Source: Hoeflea prorocentri (GTDB taxonomy: Bacteria > Pseudomonadota > Alphaproteobacteria > Rhizobiales > Rhizobiaceae). Taken from it: DNA of 64,000 nucleotides. Every line of letters begins with the position of its first letter. Positions within the stretch are counted from its first letter, which is position 1. Made by a program: the position numbers and the translations under genes. The DNA is taken from positions 1,798,001 to 1,862,000 of the forward strand of contig NZ_JAPJZI010000001.1 in assembly GCF_027944115.1 (NCBI RefSeq). The letters run 5' to 3'. Below are positions 9,502-18,000 of the stretch, piece after piece. The notes beneath the pieces are model-generated. The model saw only the letters and a program-made list of their open reading frames with translations, made no database searches and was not told the origin of the DNA.

Positions 9502-10344
9502 GTGACTGCAAAATTCAAGGTGGCTTTTGCTGGCTTGGCCCGCGACTGTGCCCACGCCCTTCCCGGAATTCTCGCACATATTGAAGATATCGCTTCTGAT
9601 CTTGACGATTGGGGCTATGTCTTTTTTGAGAACAATTCCGTCGATACCACCCTCAAATTACTTGGGAGCTTCGATGCCAAACATGGCCGGGGCCTGGTGG
9701 CTTCATACGGTGACCTGCAGTCCCGGATATCTTCCCGCACCGAGCGTCTCGCGCTTTTGCGCAACCGGTGCGTCGACGAGATTTTAACCTCGGAGCGTAT
9801 GCGTCACTTCGATTTCCTGATCATGATCGATCTTGATGCGGTGAACGAAACCATTGACAAGGCGAGACTACTGGAACTGATGCAAACGGACGATCCCCGG
9901 TGGGATGCGGTTTTTGCCAACCAGAGCGATCGCTACTACGACATCTGGGCCTTGCGGCACCCGACCTGGTCGCCGGATGATTGCTGGAAACGCGTGAGGG
10001 AACGACCGCCGCATATGACAAAAAAGGAAGCCGAGGCGGAGTTTGTCTTCAAGCGACAGGAACGAGTTGATCCGGCGCGCGGCTTTATCGAGGTGGAAAG
10101 CGCGTTCGGCGGGCTTGGCATGTATCGCCTTGATGCCTTGGACGGATGTCGTTATGTGGGCCTTGCGGCCGATGGTATTGAGGTTTGTGAGCATGTCGCC
10201 TTTCATCGCGACATGAGAAAAAACGGCAGCCGGCTCTATGTCGATGCGACGTTGATCAACGGAAGTGGCGGACAGCCTCACGATTCAGGAATGTCCCGGA
10301 AGACAAGGCTGCTTCGCAAACTCAATAAGAAGCTGGGACGATAG
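9502..10344 (+). CDS. Glycosyltransferase-like protein with DLD motif (GT69-like?)
   Basis: Protein of 280 residues starting at GTG 9502; no in-frame ATG is near and the ribosome site is weak. It begins FKVAFAGLARDCAHALPGIL, then FFENNSVDTTLKLL, then RLALLRNRCVDEIL. Next comes FDFLIMIDLDAV near residue 112, which looks like the metal-binding DxD of a GT-A glycosyltransferase. A later AFGGLGMYRLDAL and CEHVAFHRDM resemble acceptor-side loops of capsule mannosyltransferase-type (GT69-like) enzymes. No signal peptide or membrane segment is visible. It stands alone between recG/DUF1801 and the oppositely oriented DUF502 gene, with 11 bases between the stops. Substrate unknown; family assignment is an inference from motifs. 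Confidence 0.55.
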   Translation: MTAKFKVAFAGLARDCAHALPGILAHIEDIASDLDDWGYVFFENNSVDTTLKLLGSFDAKHGRGLVASYGDLQSRISSRTERLALLRNRCVDEILTSERMRHFDFLIMIDLDAVNETIDKARLLELMQTDDPRWDAVFANQSDRYYDIWALRHPTWSPDDCWKRVRERPPHMTKKEAEAEFVFKRQERVDPARGFIEVESAFGGLGMYRLDALDGCRYVGLAADGIEVCEHVAFHRDMRKNGSRLYVDATLINGSGGQPHDSGMSRKTRLLRKLNKKLGR

Positions 10345-10355
10345 AGCCGCACCTG

Positions 10356-11072
10356 TCACTGGGCGGCTGATTTGCTGTCTTCGACTTCCTGCTTTGCGAG
10401 CGCTTCCATGGCCAGTTTTTCGGTCTGCGTATGGTATTCCGGCGCGACAAGACCGGCCGAAATGACCATCTTGGCCGCTTCCTCGACGGTCATATCCAGA
10501 ATGATGACGTCTTTGCTTGGAACAAACAGCAGGAAGCCTGACGTCGGGTTCGGCGTTGTCGGCAGGAACACCGAAACCGTCTCGTGGCCGGCATCGTTCA
10601 GCCTGTGATCCACTTCGCCCTTGGTGGGGGTAGCTAGAAAAACCATCGACCATATGCCACGACGCGGATATTCAATGAGCCCGGCCTTGTTGAATGAGTT
10701 GTTCTGCTCTGCCAGCACGGTCTGAAATATCTGCTTAAGCCCCTTGTACAACCCGCGGATCAGGGGCATCCGGTTCAGGATCGACTCACCGTAGGCCACA
10801 ATTGTCCGGCCGATCAGGTTGGCCGTCAGGAAGCCCACGAGGGTGATGAACACCAGGGCAATGAGAAGTCCAAAACCGGGGATGGAGAACGGCAGATAAT
10901 TGTCGGGATTATAGACCGCCGGCAGGTAGGGTTTTACCCATCCGTCAACCCAGTTGATGAACGACCATGTCAGATAGGCGGTGATCGCAAGCGGCGCACA
11001 GATGATAAGGCCGGTCAGGAAATAGTTCCGTATCCGCGTCGATGCTGATAAGCGCGTTTGTTTTTCCGACAT
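10356..11072 (-). CDS. DUF502 integral membrane protein
   Basis: Membrane protein of 238 residues of the DUF502 (COG2928) family. Two hydrophobic segments are clear: NYFLTGLIICAPLAITAYLT near residue 20 and FGLLIALVFITLVGFLTANL near residue 75. The family-typical RMPLIRGLYKGLKQIFQT and FVPSKDVIILDMTVEEAAKMVISAG follow. The molecular role is not known. Its position next to glmS/glmU is common in rhizobia. It has its own plausible promoter at 11108-11136. Confidence 0.85.
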   Translation of the reverse strand: MSEKQTRLSASTRIRNYFLTGLIICAPLAITAYLTWSFINWVDGWVKPYLPAVYNPDNYLPFSIPGFGLLIALVFITLVGFLTANLIGRTIVAYGESILNRMPLIRGLYKGLKQIFQTVLAEQNNSFNKAGLIEYPRRGIWSMVFLATPTKGEVDHRLNDAGHETVSVFLPTTPNPTSGFLLFVPSKDVIILDMTVEEAAKMVISAGLVAPEYHTQTEKLAMEALAKQEVEDSKSAAQ

Positions 11073-11107
11073 TCACCGAGCCGCTTTGGAGGCAGTAATA
11101 TCCAATC

Positions 11108-11136
11108 AATATAGGGGGATCGGCATCCGGCAACAA
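11108..11136 (-). promoter_or_regulatory. Putative promoter of the DUF502 gene
   Basis: On the minus strand TTGTTG (11131-11136) and TATATT (11108-11113) are separated by 17 bases. The predicted start is about 30 bases before the ATG at 11072. Found by inspection. Confidence 0.45.
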
Positions 11137-11212
11137 GCGCCCCACTTGGCCATTTGCCAGTCAATCAGGCTGTTTGGTTAAAGGCTCTCGCCGCCCGAGC
11201 GATCCGCTGTCT

Positions 11213-13039
11213 CTATTCGACCGTAACGGACTTTGCCAGATTGCGCGGTTGGTCCACGTCGGTCCCCATGAAGACAGCCGTATAGTAGGCTATGAGCTGT
11301 ATCGGCAGGCTGAATATCAGCGGCATCAACAGCTCATCGACGTCCGGCAAAACAATCGTCGCCATGGTTTCCAGATCCGATGCCGCGGCGCCCTTTTCGT
11401 CGGTCACGAATATGATGCGACCGCCGCGCGCGGCCACTTCCTGCATGTTGGACACGGTCTTCTCAAAATGCCTGTCGGACGGCGCGATCACGATGACCGG
11501 CATGTTTTCATCGATCAACGCAATCGGGCCGTGCTTGAGTTCGCCGGCCGCATAACCTTCCGCATGAATATAGGATATTTCCTTCAGCTTCAGTGCGCCT
11601 TCCATGGCCAGGGTGTAATTTGTGCCGCGCCCCAAATATAGAACGTGATGATAACGCGCGAGGTCACGCGACAGCGTTTCCAGCGGCGGCTGAATCTGGT
11701 TCAGGACTGAGGATGCAATCCGCGGAACCTCTGACAGGGCCCTGACCATATTGGTCTCTTCATCGGCGATCAGCGTACCGCGAGCGCGTCCGGCCGCGAT
11801 GGTCAAAGCGGCAAAGGTTGCGAGCTGACAAGTAAACGCCTTTGTCGACGCGACGCCGATTTCGGGGCCGGCAAGGATAGGAAACACCACGTCGGATTCC
11901 CGGGCGATCGTGGATTCGGGGACATTGACGATGGAACCGATCTTAAGGCCGTGTTCCTTGCAATATCGCAACGAGGCGAGCGTGTCGGCGGTCTCTCCGG
12001 ACTGTGAAACGAAAAGGGCGGCCTGATTGCCCGGCAGAGGCATTTCACGGTAACGGAATTCCGACGCCACATCGATCTCAACCGGCAAGCGGGCATATCG
12101 CTCCAGCCAGTATTTTCCAATCTGTCCGGCATAATAGGCGGTGCCGCAGGCGGCTATCTTCAGCGCCTCAACAGAGGAAAAGTCTATCTCGCTTGCGATA
12201 CCGCGAACCTTGCCGGCGGTAAAATCAAGATAATGGGCGAGTGTATGGGACACCACCTCCGGCTGTTCATAGATTTCCTTTTCCATGAAGTGGCGGTGAT
12301 TGCCCTTGTCGACCTGTGCGTGAACACTGGACGCCTTGATCCGCGTGCGGTGAACGATATTGCCGTCGGTGTCATGGATTTCCACACCATCGCGATTGAC
12401 CACCGCCCAATCGCCGTCCTCAAGGTAGCTGATATCGTCGGTAAAGGGCGACAGCGCAATGGCGTCTGATCCCAGGAACATTTCTCCGTCGCCAAATCCG
12501 ACCGCCAGCGGCGGGCCATTGCGCGCACCGATGATCTCGCCATCCAATCCTTCAAACATGACTGCGAGCGCATAGGCGCCCCGGATCAGTTTAAGGGTTG
12601 CCGCCATCGCTTCTTTCGGTGCCTTACCGTTCCGGATGAGGCTTGCAAGGAGTTGCGCAATGACTTCCGTATCCGTCTCGGTTGAAATGACGGCTCCGCG
12701 CGCTTTCAGTTGATCGCGAATCTCGGAAAAATTCTCGATTATGCCATTGTGGACCACGGCGACGCCTTCGCAAAAATGCGGATGGGCGTTGTTTTGCGTC
12801 GGCGCCCCGTGGGTCGCCCAGCGCGTGTGCCCTATCCCCACATTTCCATCCAGCGGGTGGTGGGAGAGTTCTGTTTCAAGGTTTGAGAGTTTGCCCTCGG
12901 CACGGCGGCGGTCGAGTTTGCCGTCCATCAAGGTCGCGACACCGGCCGAATCATAACCGCGATATTCCAGACGCTTCAGCGCATCCACCAGGAGCGGCGC
13001 TACCGGCTTATTGCCGATGATTCCAACGATGCCACACAT
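11213..13039 (-). CDS. glmS: Glutamine-fructose-6-phosphate aminotransferase (isomerizing)
   Basis: Makes glucosamine-6-phosphate from fructose-6-phosphate and glutamine, the first step to UDP-GlcNAc for peptidoglycan and LPS. 608 residues, normal length. Cys2 of MCGIVGIIGN is the N-terminal glutaminase nucleophile. Family markers GHTRWATHG and the two SIS sugar-isomerase domains (SQSGETADTLASLRY and LYLGRGTNYTLAMEGALKLKE) are present, and the protein ends in the conserved DQPRNLAKSVTVE. It lies 120 bases downstream of glmU in the same direction, the usual pairing of the two pathway genes. I see no sign of a glmS ribozyme, as expected outside Gram-positive bacteria. Confidence 0.97.
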   Translation of the reverse strand: MCGIVGIIGNKPVAPLLVDALKRLEYRGYDSAGVATLMDGKLDRRRAEGKLSNLETELSHHPLDGNVGIGHTRWATHGAPTQNNAHPHFCEGVAVVHNGIIENFSEIRDQLKARGAVISTETDTEVIAQLLASLIRNGKAPKEAMAATLKLIRGAYALAVMFEGLDGEIIGARNGPPLAVGFGDGEMFLGSDAIALSPFTDDISYLEDGDWAVVNRDGVEIHDTDGNIVHRTRIKASSVHAQVDKGNHRHFMEKEIYEQPEVVSHTLAHYLDFTAGKVRGIASEIDFSSVEALKIAACGTAYYAGQIGKYWLERYARLPVEIDVASEFRYREMPLPGNQAALFVSQSGETADTLASLRYCKEHGLKIGSIVNVPESTIARESDVVFPILAGPEIGVASTKAFTCQLATFAALTIAAGRARGTLIADEETNMVRALSEVPRIASSVLNQIQPPLETLSRDLARYHHVLYLGRGTNYTLAMEGALKLKEISYIHAEGYAAGELKHGPIALIDENMPVIVIAPSDRHFEKTVSNMQEVAARGGRIIFVTDEKGAAASDLETMATIVLPDVDELLMPLIFSLPIQLIAYYTAVFMGTDVDQPRNLAKSVTVE

Positions 13040-13159
13040 AAAAATCCCCTCAGATTAAAATCTTGATAGCCAATTGCCGGAATCGTGCAAACGTTGGCCA
13101 CGTCACATTCAATTACACGGTAAAATCTGCGTTTACACTGCCGCAAATGGCATAAGGAA

Positions 13160-14521
13160 CTATGTTTCGTCCTTTTGACGTCGTTGCTTGTCAGCCTGCA
13201 AGCGTTCCCGGAGCTTCCTCCCAAGACCCTGCTTGTTGACCTGCTGCGCGCGACCGAACGCAAGAGAATCACCTTCAACGTTCCCAGTGATGACGCTTCC
13301 GGAAGCGACATAGGCCTGTGAACCGATCTCTACCGGCGCAACAAGTGAGCTGTTGGAGCCGATAAAGGCGCCTTCGCCTATGATCGTTCGGTGTTTGTTA
13401 AACCCGTCGTAATTGCAGGTAACCGTTCCGGCTCCGATGTTGGAGCCGGCGCCGATATCCGCATCGCCGACATAGGTCAGGTGATTGACCTTTGCCCCTG
13501 TGCCGAGCACTGCGTTCTTTACTTCGCAAAAATTGCCGACCTTGGCCTTGTCCTGAAGATCCGCGCCAGGCCGCAGCCTTGCAAACGGTCCAACTGTGCA
13601 GCCCTTCGCAACGGTTGCGCCTTCAAGATGGCTGAATGACTTGATAATCGCGCCGCTTGCTATCGTAACGCCCGGACCGAACACGACATTCGGTTCAATC
13701 ATCGCATCGGCCTCGATCAGCGTGTCGTGGCTGAGAAAAACGGTTTCGGGAGCCGTCATGGAAACGCCGGCCGTCATCAGGTCATGTCGTTTTGCGGCCT
13801 GCCAAAGCGCCTCGACACGGGCAAGGCCCACCCGCGTGTCGACACCGAGGACCTCTTCTGCGCTGGCTTCAATCGCGATGACCCTGCCGCCCCGTGACCG
13901 GGCAATTCCGACGATATCGGTGAGATAGTATTCACCCTTTGCATTGTCGTTTTCGACCGCATCGAGCAGCTCGAGTGCCAGGCGTCCCGAAACCGCCATC
14001 ATGCCGCCGTTGCAAAAGGTGATTTTACGCTCCTCTTCGGAGGCATCGCGATGCTCCCGAATGGCTAAAAGCTCTCCGTGTTCTTCAATCAGCCGGCCGT
14101 AACCGTGTGGGTTGTCGGGCCTGAAGCCGATTACCACGACATCGGCGCCGTCCGCGAGCGATGCGCGCGCCTGTTTCAGCGTTTGCGGGGATACGAGAGG
14201 CGTATCGCCAAACAGTACAAGCAAGTCGTCGTATCCCTTGGCGATGTCATCACGGGCCGCAAGCACTGCATGGGCTGTGCCCAAGCGCTCCTTTTGCATA
14301 TGCGTACTCACCGGGACAGCAGAGTTGGCCGCCTCAGCGACGGCATCCGAATCGCGGCCGACTACAACCGCGAGCGCATCCACAGCGGCAGCCTGGGCGG
14401 CCCCAACCACATGAGCGATCATCGGCAGGTTACCGACAGGGTGAAGCACCTTCGATTTGGATGACTTCATCCTTGTGCCGTCACCGGCTGCAAGCACCAC
14501 TGCCAGACAGCTGCGCGTCAT
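13160..14521 (-). CDS. glmU: Bifunctional GlmU (GlcN-1-P acetyltransferase / GlcNAc-1-P uridyltransferase)
   Basis: Performs the last two steps of UDP-GlcNAc synthesis. The N-terminal uridyltransferase domain has [11 protein letters not shown] just after the start, then LFGDTPL and the GYGRLI region. The C-terminal half is a left-handed beta-helix with repeated hexapeptides ([40 protein letters not shown]) for acetyl transfer. With the ATG at 14521, which has a GGAG site six bases upstream, the protein has 453 residues; an ATG at 14533 is possible and would add four. Forms a functional pair with glmS just downstream. Confidence 0.96.
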   Translation of the reverse strand: MTRSCLAVVLAAGDGTRMKSSKSKVLHPVGNLPMIAHVVGAAQAAAVDALAVVVGRDSDAVAEAANSAVPVSTHMQKERLGTAHAVLAARDDIAKGYDDLLVLFGDTPLVSPQTLKQARASLADGADVVVIGFRPDNPHGYGRLIEEHGELLAIREHRDASEEERKITFCNGGMMAVSGRLALELLDAVENDNAKGEYYLTDIVGIARSRGGRVIAIEASAEEVLGVDTRVGLARVEALWQAAKRHDLMTAGVSMTAPETVFLSHDTLIEADAMIEPNVVFGPGVTIASGAIIKSFSHLEGATVAKGCTVGPFARLRPGADLQDKAKVGNFCEVKNAVLGTGAKVNHLTYVGDADIGAGSNIGAGTVTCNYDGFNKHRTIIGEGAFIGSNSSLVAPVEIGSQAYVASGSVITGNVEGDSLAFGRAQQVNKQGLGRKLRERLQADKQRRQKDET

Positions 14522-14615
14522 TGCATTCTCCATTTTTTCCGCCGTACATCATACAGGGGACGTCTAAAGAAATTGTTCTGATTGGAAAAGCCCGTACTGC
14601 GGGTAGGTTCGCCGG

Positions 14616-15359
14616 TCAGCCGATGGTTGCGAAGACCGGGAAAGTCTCGAGCAGCCAGAAGGCCATGCGTTGCATGCCACCCGTCAGGAACAGGATGCCG
14701 GTAAGGACAAGCAATCCACCCATTATCTTTTCCACCAGTCCGAGGTGCCGGCGGAAGCGCATGAGAAAGCGCATGAACATGCCTGAAAAACCGGCGGCGA
14801 TCCAGAAAGGCACTGCAAGCCCAAGCGAATAGGCCGCCAGCAGAACGGCACCGTCGCCGACTGTATCGCGTGAACCGGCAACGCCCAATATAGCGCCGAG
14901 AACCGGACCGATGCATGGCGTCCAACCGAAGGCGAAGGCAAGGCCCATGATATAGGCGCCGGTCACCGTGGCGGGTGTTCCGCCGCCCTGAAAACGGGCC
15001 TCGCGTGCAAGCAGACCAATGCGGAAAACGCCCAGGAAATGCAGACCCATAATGATGATCACAACGCCGGCGATCTGAGCAAGAACATCCATATGCGCGC
15101 GCAACAGTCCGCCAATGCTGGAAGCCCCTGCGCCAAGCGCGACAAATACGGTCGAAAAGCCGAGTGTGAAGAAGAAGGAGGCAAGCAGGATCGAGCGCCG
15201 TGCGATCACATCGCTTTTTCTCTCCGCCTGAAAATCCTCAACGCTGACACCGGCCATGTAACAAAGATATGGCGGCACCAGCGGCAGAACGCAGGGGGAA
15301 AGGAATGACAACGCGCCGGCGAATATCGCGGCAAGAAGTGAGATATCGGCAATGCTCAA
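14616..15359 (-). CDS. ccdA: CcdA/DsbD-type thiol-electron transporter
   Basis: Membrane protein of 247 residues with about six hydrophobic segments. It would pass reducing equivalents across the inner membrane to periplasmic thioredoxin-like partners for cytochrome c maturation or thiol reduction. The two key cysteines are visible in FLSPCVLPLVPPYLCY (Cys23) and GWTPCIGPVLGA (near residue 145), each in the family context. No separate thioredoxin partner is encoded beside it. It is 94 bases downstream of the glmU start, same strand, and probably has its own promoter. Confidence 0.88.
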   Translation of the reverse strand: MSIADISLLAAIFAGALSFLSPCVLPLVPPYLCYMAGVSVEDFQAERKSDVIARRSILLASFFFTLGFSTVFVALGAGASSIGGLLRAHMDVLAQIAGVVIIIMGLHFLGVFRIGLLAREARFQGGGTPATVTGAYIMGLAFAFGWTPCIGPVLGAILGVAGSRDTVGDGAVLLAAYSLGLAVPFWIAAGFSGMFMRFLMRFRRHLGLVEKIMGGLLVLTGILFLTGGMQRMAFWLLETFPVFATIG

Positions 15360-15478
15360 GGGTCATATCCGCTTTGTGTCCGGCACCTTAATAGGACGGG
15401 TGACGATCACGCGCCAGTCACCTTTTCGCGCGGCGTGATGAAATGCCGCAAAGGACAAATTTTCATGCATTTTTTCTG

Positions 15479-15507
15479 TTGACCCGGTCAGGTCACATGC
15501 ATATGTT
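15479..15507 (+). promoter_or_regulatory. Putative tRNA-Lys promoter
   Basis: TTGACC (15479-15484), a 17-base spacer and TATGTT (15502-15507). This predicts a transcript start about 30 bases before the mature tRNA 5' end. The -35 hexamer is close to consensus and the spacing is ideal. Confidence 0.55.
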
Positions 15508-15543
15508 CCGCGCAATTCTTGAGCCCGGTTTCCGGGACATCGG

Positions 15544-15619
15544 GAGCCGATAGCTCAGCTGGTAGAGCAACTGACTTTTAATCAGTAGGTCCAGGGTTCG
15601 AATCCCTGTCGGCTCACCA
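15544..15619 (+). tRNA. tRNA-Lys (anticodon TTT)
   Basis: A 76-base cloverleaf can be drawn. The acceptor stem GAGCCGA (15544-15550) pairs with TCGGCTC (15609-15615). It has a D arm TAGCTCAGCTGGTAGAGCA, an anticodon stem CTGAC/ATCAG region around loop CTTTTAA with anticodon TTT, and a T arm GGTTCGAATCC. The discriminator is A and the CCA end (15617-15619) is encoded. I see no duplicated 3' fragment downstream that would mark an integrated element. Confidence 0.97.
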
Positions 15620-15671
15620 ATTGCCCAAATAGGCAGACATTGTAACCGTTCGGACTACTAACCGGCTCCGG

Positions 15672-16061
15672 CTATTTGACCCTTGTCCAATCCTGTGAAC
15701 GGCAGATGGGTCCCTTGCAGCCCGAAACCTCCAGTTTTTCGCCATCAAGTTCCAGTTTACCATCCGCCGTCACGTCATTTTCCGGTGACCATATTTTACC
15801 GCCATCCCATTTGCCTGGCCCGTTCGGCTTCATATCCCAGATCATCTGTTTGCCGATATCCTTGTAGCCGGAAACGGACTTATGATCGGATGTGAATGCA
15901 CCGCTGATAATGCCGCACAGGTTTGCCGCGCACGGCTCTATCGTCACTTGAAGATAGTTGCCGTCCTTGGCGGGCTGCGTTTGCCATACCCCATTGATAT
16001 CGGCAGCACTGGCGGCTGATGCAAACACAAGAATCAGGACCGTCGACACAAAACGTTTCAT
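15672..16061 (-). CDS. DUF2147 secreted protein
   Basis: Predicted periplasmic protein of 129 residues. It has a clear signal peptide (MKRFVSTVLILVFASAASAA) followed by the DUF2147 pattern: INGVWQTQPAKDGNYLQVTI, a cysteine pair CAANLCGII, WDMKPNGPGKWDGGKIWSPEN near residue 75 and a second pair GCKGPIC near the end. The four cysteines probably form disulfides. The family is a small beta-barrel of unknown role, common in proteobacteria. Transcribed away from the GntR gene. Confidence 0.85.
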   Translation of the reverse strand: MKRFVSTVLILVFASAASAADINGVWQTQPAKDGNYLQVTIEPCAANLCGIISGAFTSDHKSVSGYKDIGKQMIWDMKPNGPGKWDGGKIWSPENDVTADGKLELDGEKLEVSGCKGPICRSQDWTRVK

Positions 16062-16263
16062 GATGCGCGTTCTCCTCGCTACGCAAATGCGAATTCCTCA
16101 AGCTATGCGCTGGTACTATGCAATGGGACCCTTTTCATGGCATTTTTGCGGGGAAAATTCCGCCGCGGACCCATTTAACCCGTAGACAATTGCCAAATGC
16201 TAGCCATGGTTGATTTTTTAAGAAGATACTCGCCAATTAGATTGCCAGACTGAGAGGAACAAG

Positions 16264-16992
16264 ATGGGGCCCAACCCAAAACAAGCTGGGTCCAGCGGAT
16301 TGCCAAAAGTTTTTCACACACGTGATGACCGCAGTCCGTGGCGGCAGCGCTTCGAGCATATTCATCACATACTCAGGAAGCGCATAACTTCACTTGAATA
16401 CGAACCCGGAATGCGCCTGGATGTAGACGAACTCAGCGAGGAGTTCGGCGTCAGCAGGACGCCCGTTCGCAATGTTCTCAAGCACATGGACCATGAAGGC
16501 TTGGTCAAAACACGCCACGGTGTCGGAACCATCGTTGCGCCGCTCGAGCTTGAATACATGCGCCAAGCTGTCCAGTTTCGCATCGAAATTGTTCCGCTCA
16601 TCGGGACATTGGAACCTAAACCCATCAATGCCCGCACGATAGAGGCGATGCAGGATACTCTTGAAAGCTATCGCAGCCTGTTGGGACAATCCGACCCCGG
16701 ATTGTTCGCCGAAGCCGATTTACAGTGCCACGCCTCAGTCTGCATGATGATCGGCAACAGTCTGTTGCTGAAGACTTACGATGAGCTTTACTTCCGGACG
16801 GCACGGCTTTGGTTCTACCGATTGCCCGATCAGAACTGGGATGAGGAAGTTGCAATTTTCATCAAGGATATCGAATTGATGCAGCTTCAGATGGAGCGCA
16901 ACGACCCCAGGGGCGTCAGCTTTGTGTTGCGAAACGCCATAGGGAACGCGTTCGCCCGAAGTAGCCTGTCACTTGCGCCCGAGGGCCGCTAG
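16264..16992 (+). CDS. GntR-family transcriptional regulator (FadR/FCD type)
   Basis: DNA-binding regulator of 242 residues. The winged helix spans about residues 30-95: LRKRITSLEYEPGMRLDVDELSEEFGVSRTPVRNVLKHM, then GLVKTRHGVGTIVAPL. The all-helical C-terminal ligand domain contains DLQCHASVCMMIGNSLL near residue 155, as in FCD domains, and would bind a small carboxylate. The ATG at 16264 follows GAGAGGAACAAG. Its TAG stop shares CTAG at 16989-16992 with the convergent XRE gene. It may control the adjacent accessory genes at 18.0-21.0 kb, but no operator is proven. Confidence 0.88.
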   Translation: MGPNPKQAGSSGLPKVFHTRDDRSPWRQRFEHIHHILRKRITSLEYEPGMRLDVDELSEEFGVSRTPVRNVLKHMDHEGLVKTRHGVGTIVAPLELEYMRQAVQFRIEIVPLIGTLEPKPINARTIEAMQDTLESYRSLLGQSDPGLFAEADLQCHASVCMMIGNSLLLKTYDELYFRTARLWFYRLPDQNWDEEVAIFIKDIELMQLQMERNDPRGVSFVLRNAIGNAFARSSLSLAPEGR

Positions 16993-17885
16993 GCGTCGGG
17001 CGTTACGGCGGCCGAAAGGCCGACAATAAATTCAGACACCCTGTCCGGGCCGTAGCGGGCGATCCGTATAAGCTGATCGAAATGACCGGCGAGCGCCCGT
17101 ATGTGGTCGACCGAGTTGACGACCAGGTACATGTTGCCCAAGTAAACAGCCGCACGCAGCGGCCCGAACAACGTGTATGGCGCAGCGTAGGCTTCTCGCC
17201 CGTCGTAAAGAAAAAGACGGAAGGTGGGATAAAGCTCGGTAATCAGAGCGACCATGTGATCAAGTTGTTCGCGGCGTATGTCGGCAGGAACACCGCGCCA
17301 GACGCCCTGGCCTTTTGCAAATTGTTCGAGCCTTTGCAGCGGCATGCACACTTCCATATCGGTTTCGGGGCGGCGCGAATATATCAACTGGTCCTTTGCC
17401 AATTGATCTCTCACCTCTCTGTCGTCTCGGCCATCGGTGTTGAACTCGAAACTGCGAACTGCTTCCGTACGCAGCAGATCAGGCAGGTCGCTGGGGACAT
17501 AACGGATTTTGTATCCCATCGCCTCGCGATGCCATTCCGCGATCATCCGACTGCCGGTGTCGTCGGTTACGCGCTCAATCTCGAGCATCGGGGCCGTCTC
17601 TTCGCCGAAGGTGTCGACTGCAATCAGACCCATGAGCCAATCAAGGGAAACTCCGCATGTTCTGGCGATGGCGCAAAGCGTTTCGGCCCGAGGTAACCGT
17701 GTGGACCCTGGAGCGAGAAACTGGCTCAAAGCTGACCGGTCAATGCCGATACTCTTGGAGAACCGGCTCAGATTGAAACCTTTTTGAGCAATGAGCAGCG
17801 CCATACGGTCACGAAAAACTTCCGCCACATCCCGCTTATCTGTGCGTTCTGTCTCCATATGTGGTGTAATATCTCGATTTTTCAT
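16989..17885 (-). CDS. XRE-family regulator with C-terminal sensor-like domain
   Basis: About 298 residues. After a charged start, the helix-turn-helix (residues about 25-80) reads FNLSRFSKSIGIDRSALSQF, then LPRAETLCAIARTCGVSLDWLMGL. The remaining 200 residues are not a domain I can name; they include YKIRYVPSDLPDLLRTEAV and YPTFRLFLYDGREAYAAPYT and may bind a ligand. ATG 17885 is chosen; ATG 17858 is an alternative. Both have weak ribosome sites, and a longer frame to 18047 would run into the promoter region of the divergent desaturase gene. The head-to-head layout with 18001-18903 suggests it controls that operon. Confidence 0.8.
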   Translation of the reverse strand: MKNRDITPHMETERTDKRDVAEVFRDRMALLIAQKGFNLSRFSKSIGIDRSALSQFLAPGSTRLPRAETLCAIARTCGVSLDWLMGLIAVDTFGEETAPMLEIERVTDDTGSRMIAEWHREAMGYKIRYVPSDLPDLLRTEAVRSFEFNTDGRDDREVRDQLAKDQLIYSRRPETDMEVCMPLQRLEQFAKGQGVWRGVPADIRREQLDHMVALITELYPTFRLFLYDGREAYAAPYTLFGPLRAAVYLGNMYLVVNSVDHIRALAGHFDQLIRIARYGPDRVSEFIVGLSAAVTPDA

Positions 17886-18000
17886 AAAATTCCATAATTC
17901 ACATAATCTAATACGTATTCTCTTTTTATTTCGCACATTGCCATATTGTCCACCTTTGACCAACTGCGACATAGTCCAGGGGCAATCTGGGGACAAAGGA
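17886..18000. promoter_or_regulatory. Divergent control region with AATACGTATT palindrome
   Basis: This AT-rich 115-base gap separates the XRE regulator from the desaturase operon. It contains a perfect 10-base palindrome AATACGTATT at 17910-17919, a candidate operator. A possible rightward promoter is TTGTCC near 17946, an 18-base spacer and CATAGT, ahead of the AAAGGA ribosome site. Inspection only. Confidence 0.35.

Noticed and set aside
13040-13159. glmS ribozyme or riboswitch in the glmU-glmS gap
   Set aside because: The gap is only 120 bases and shows no matching structure. The ribozyme is a Gram-positive feature.
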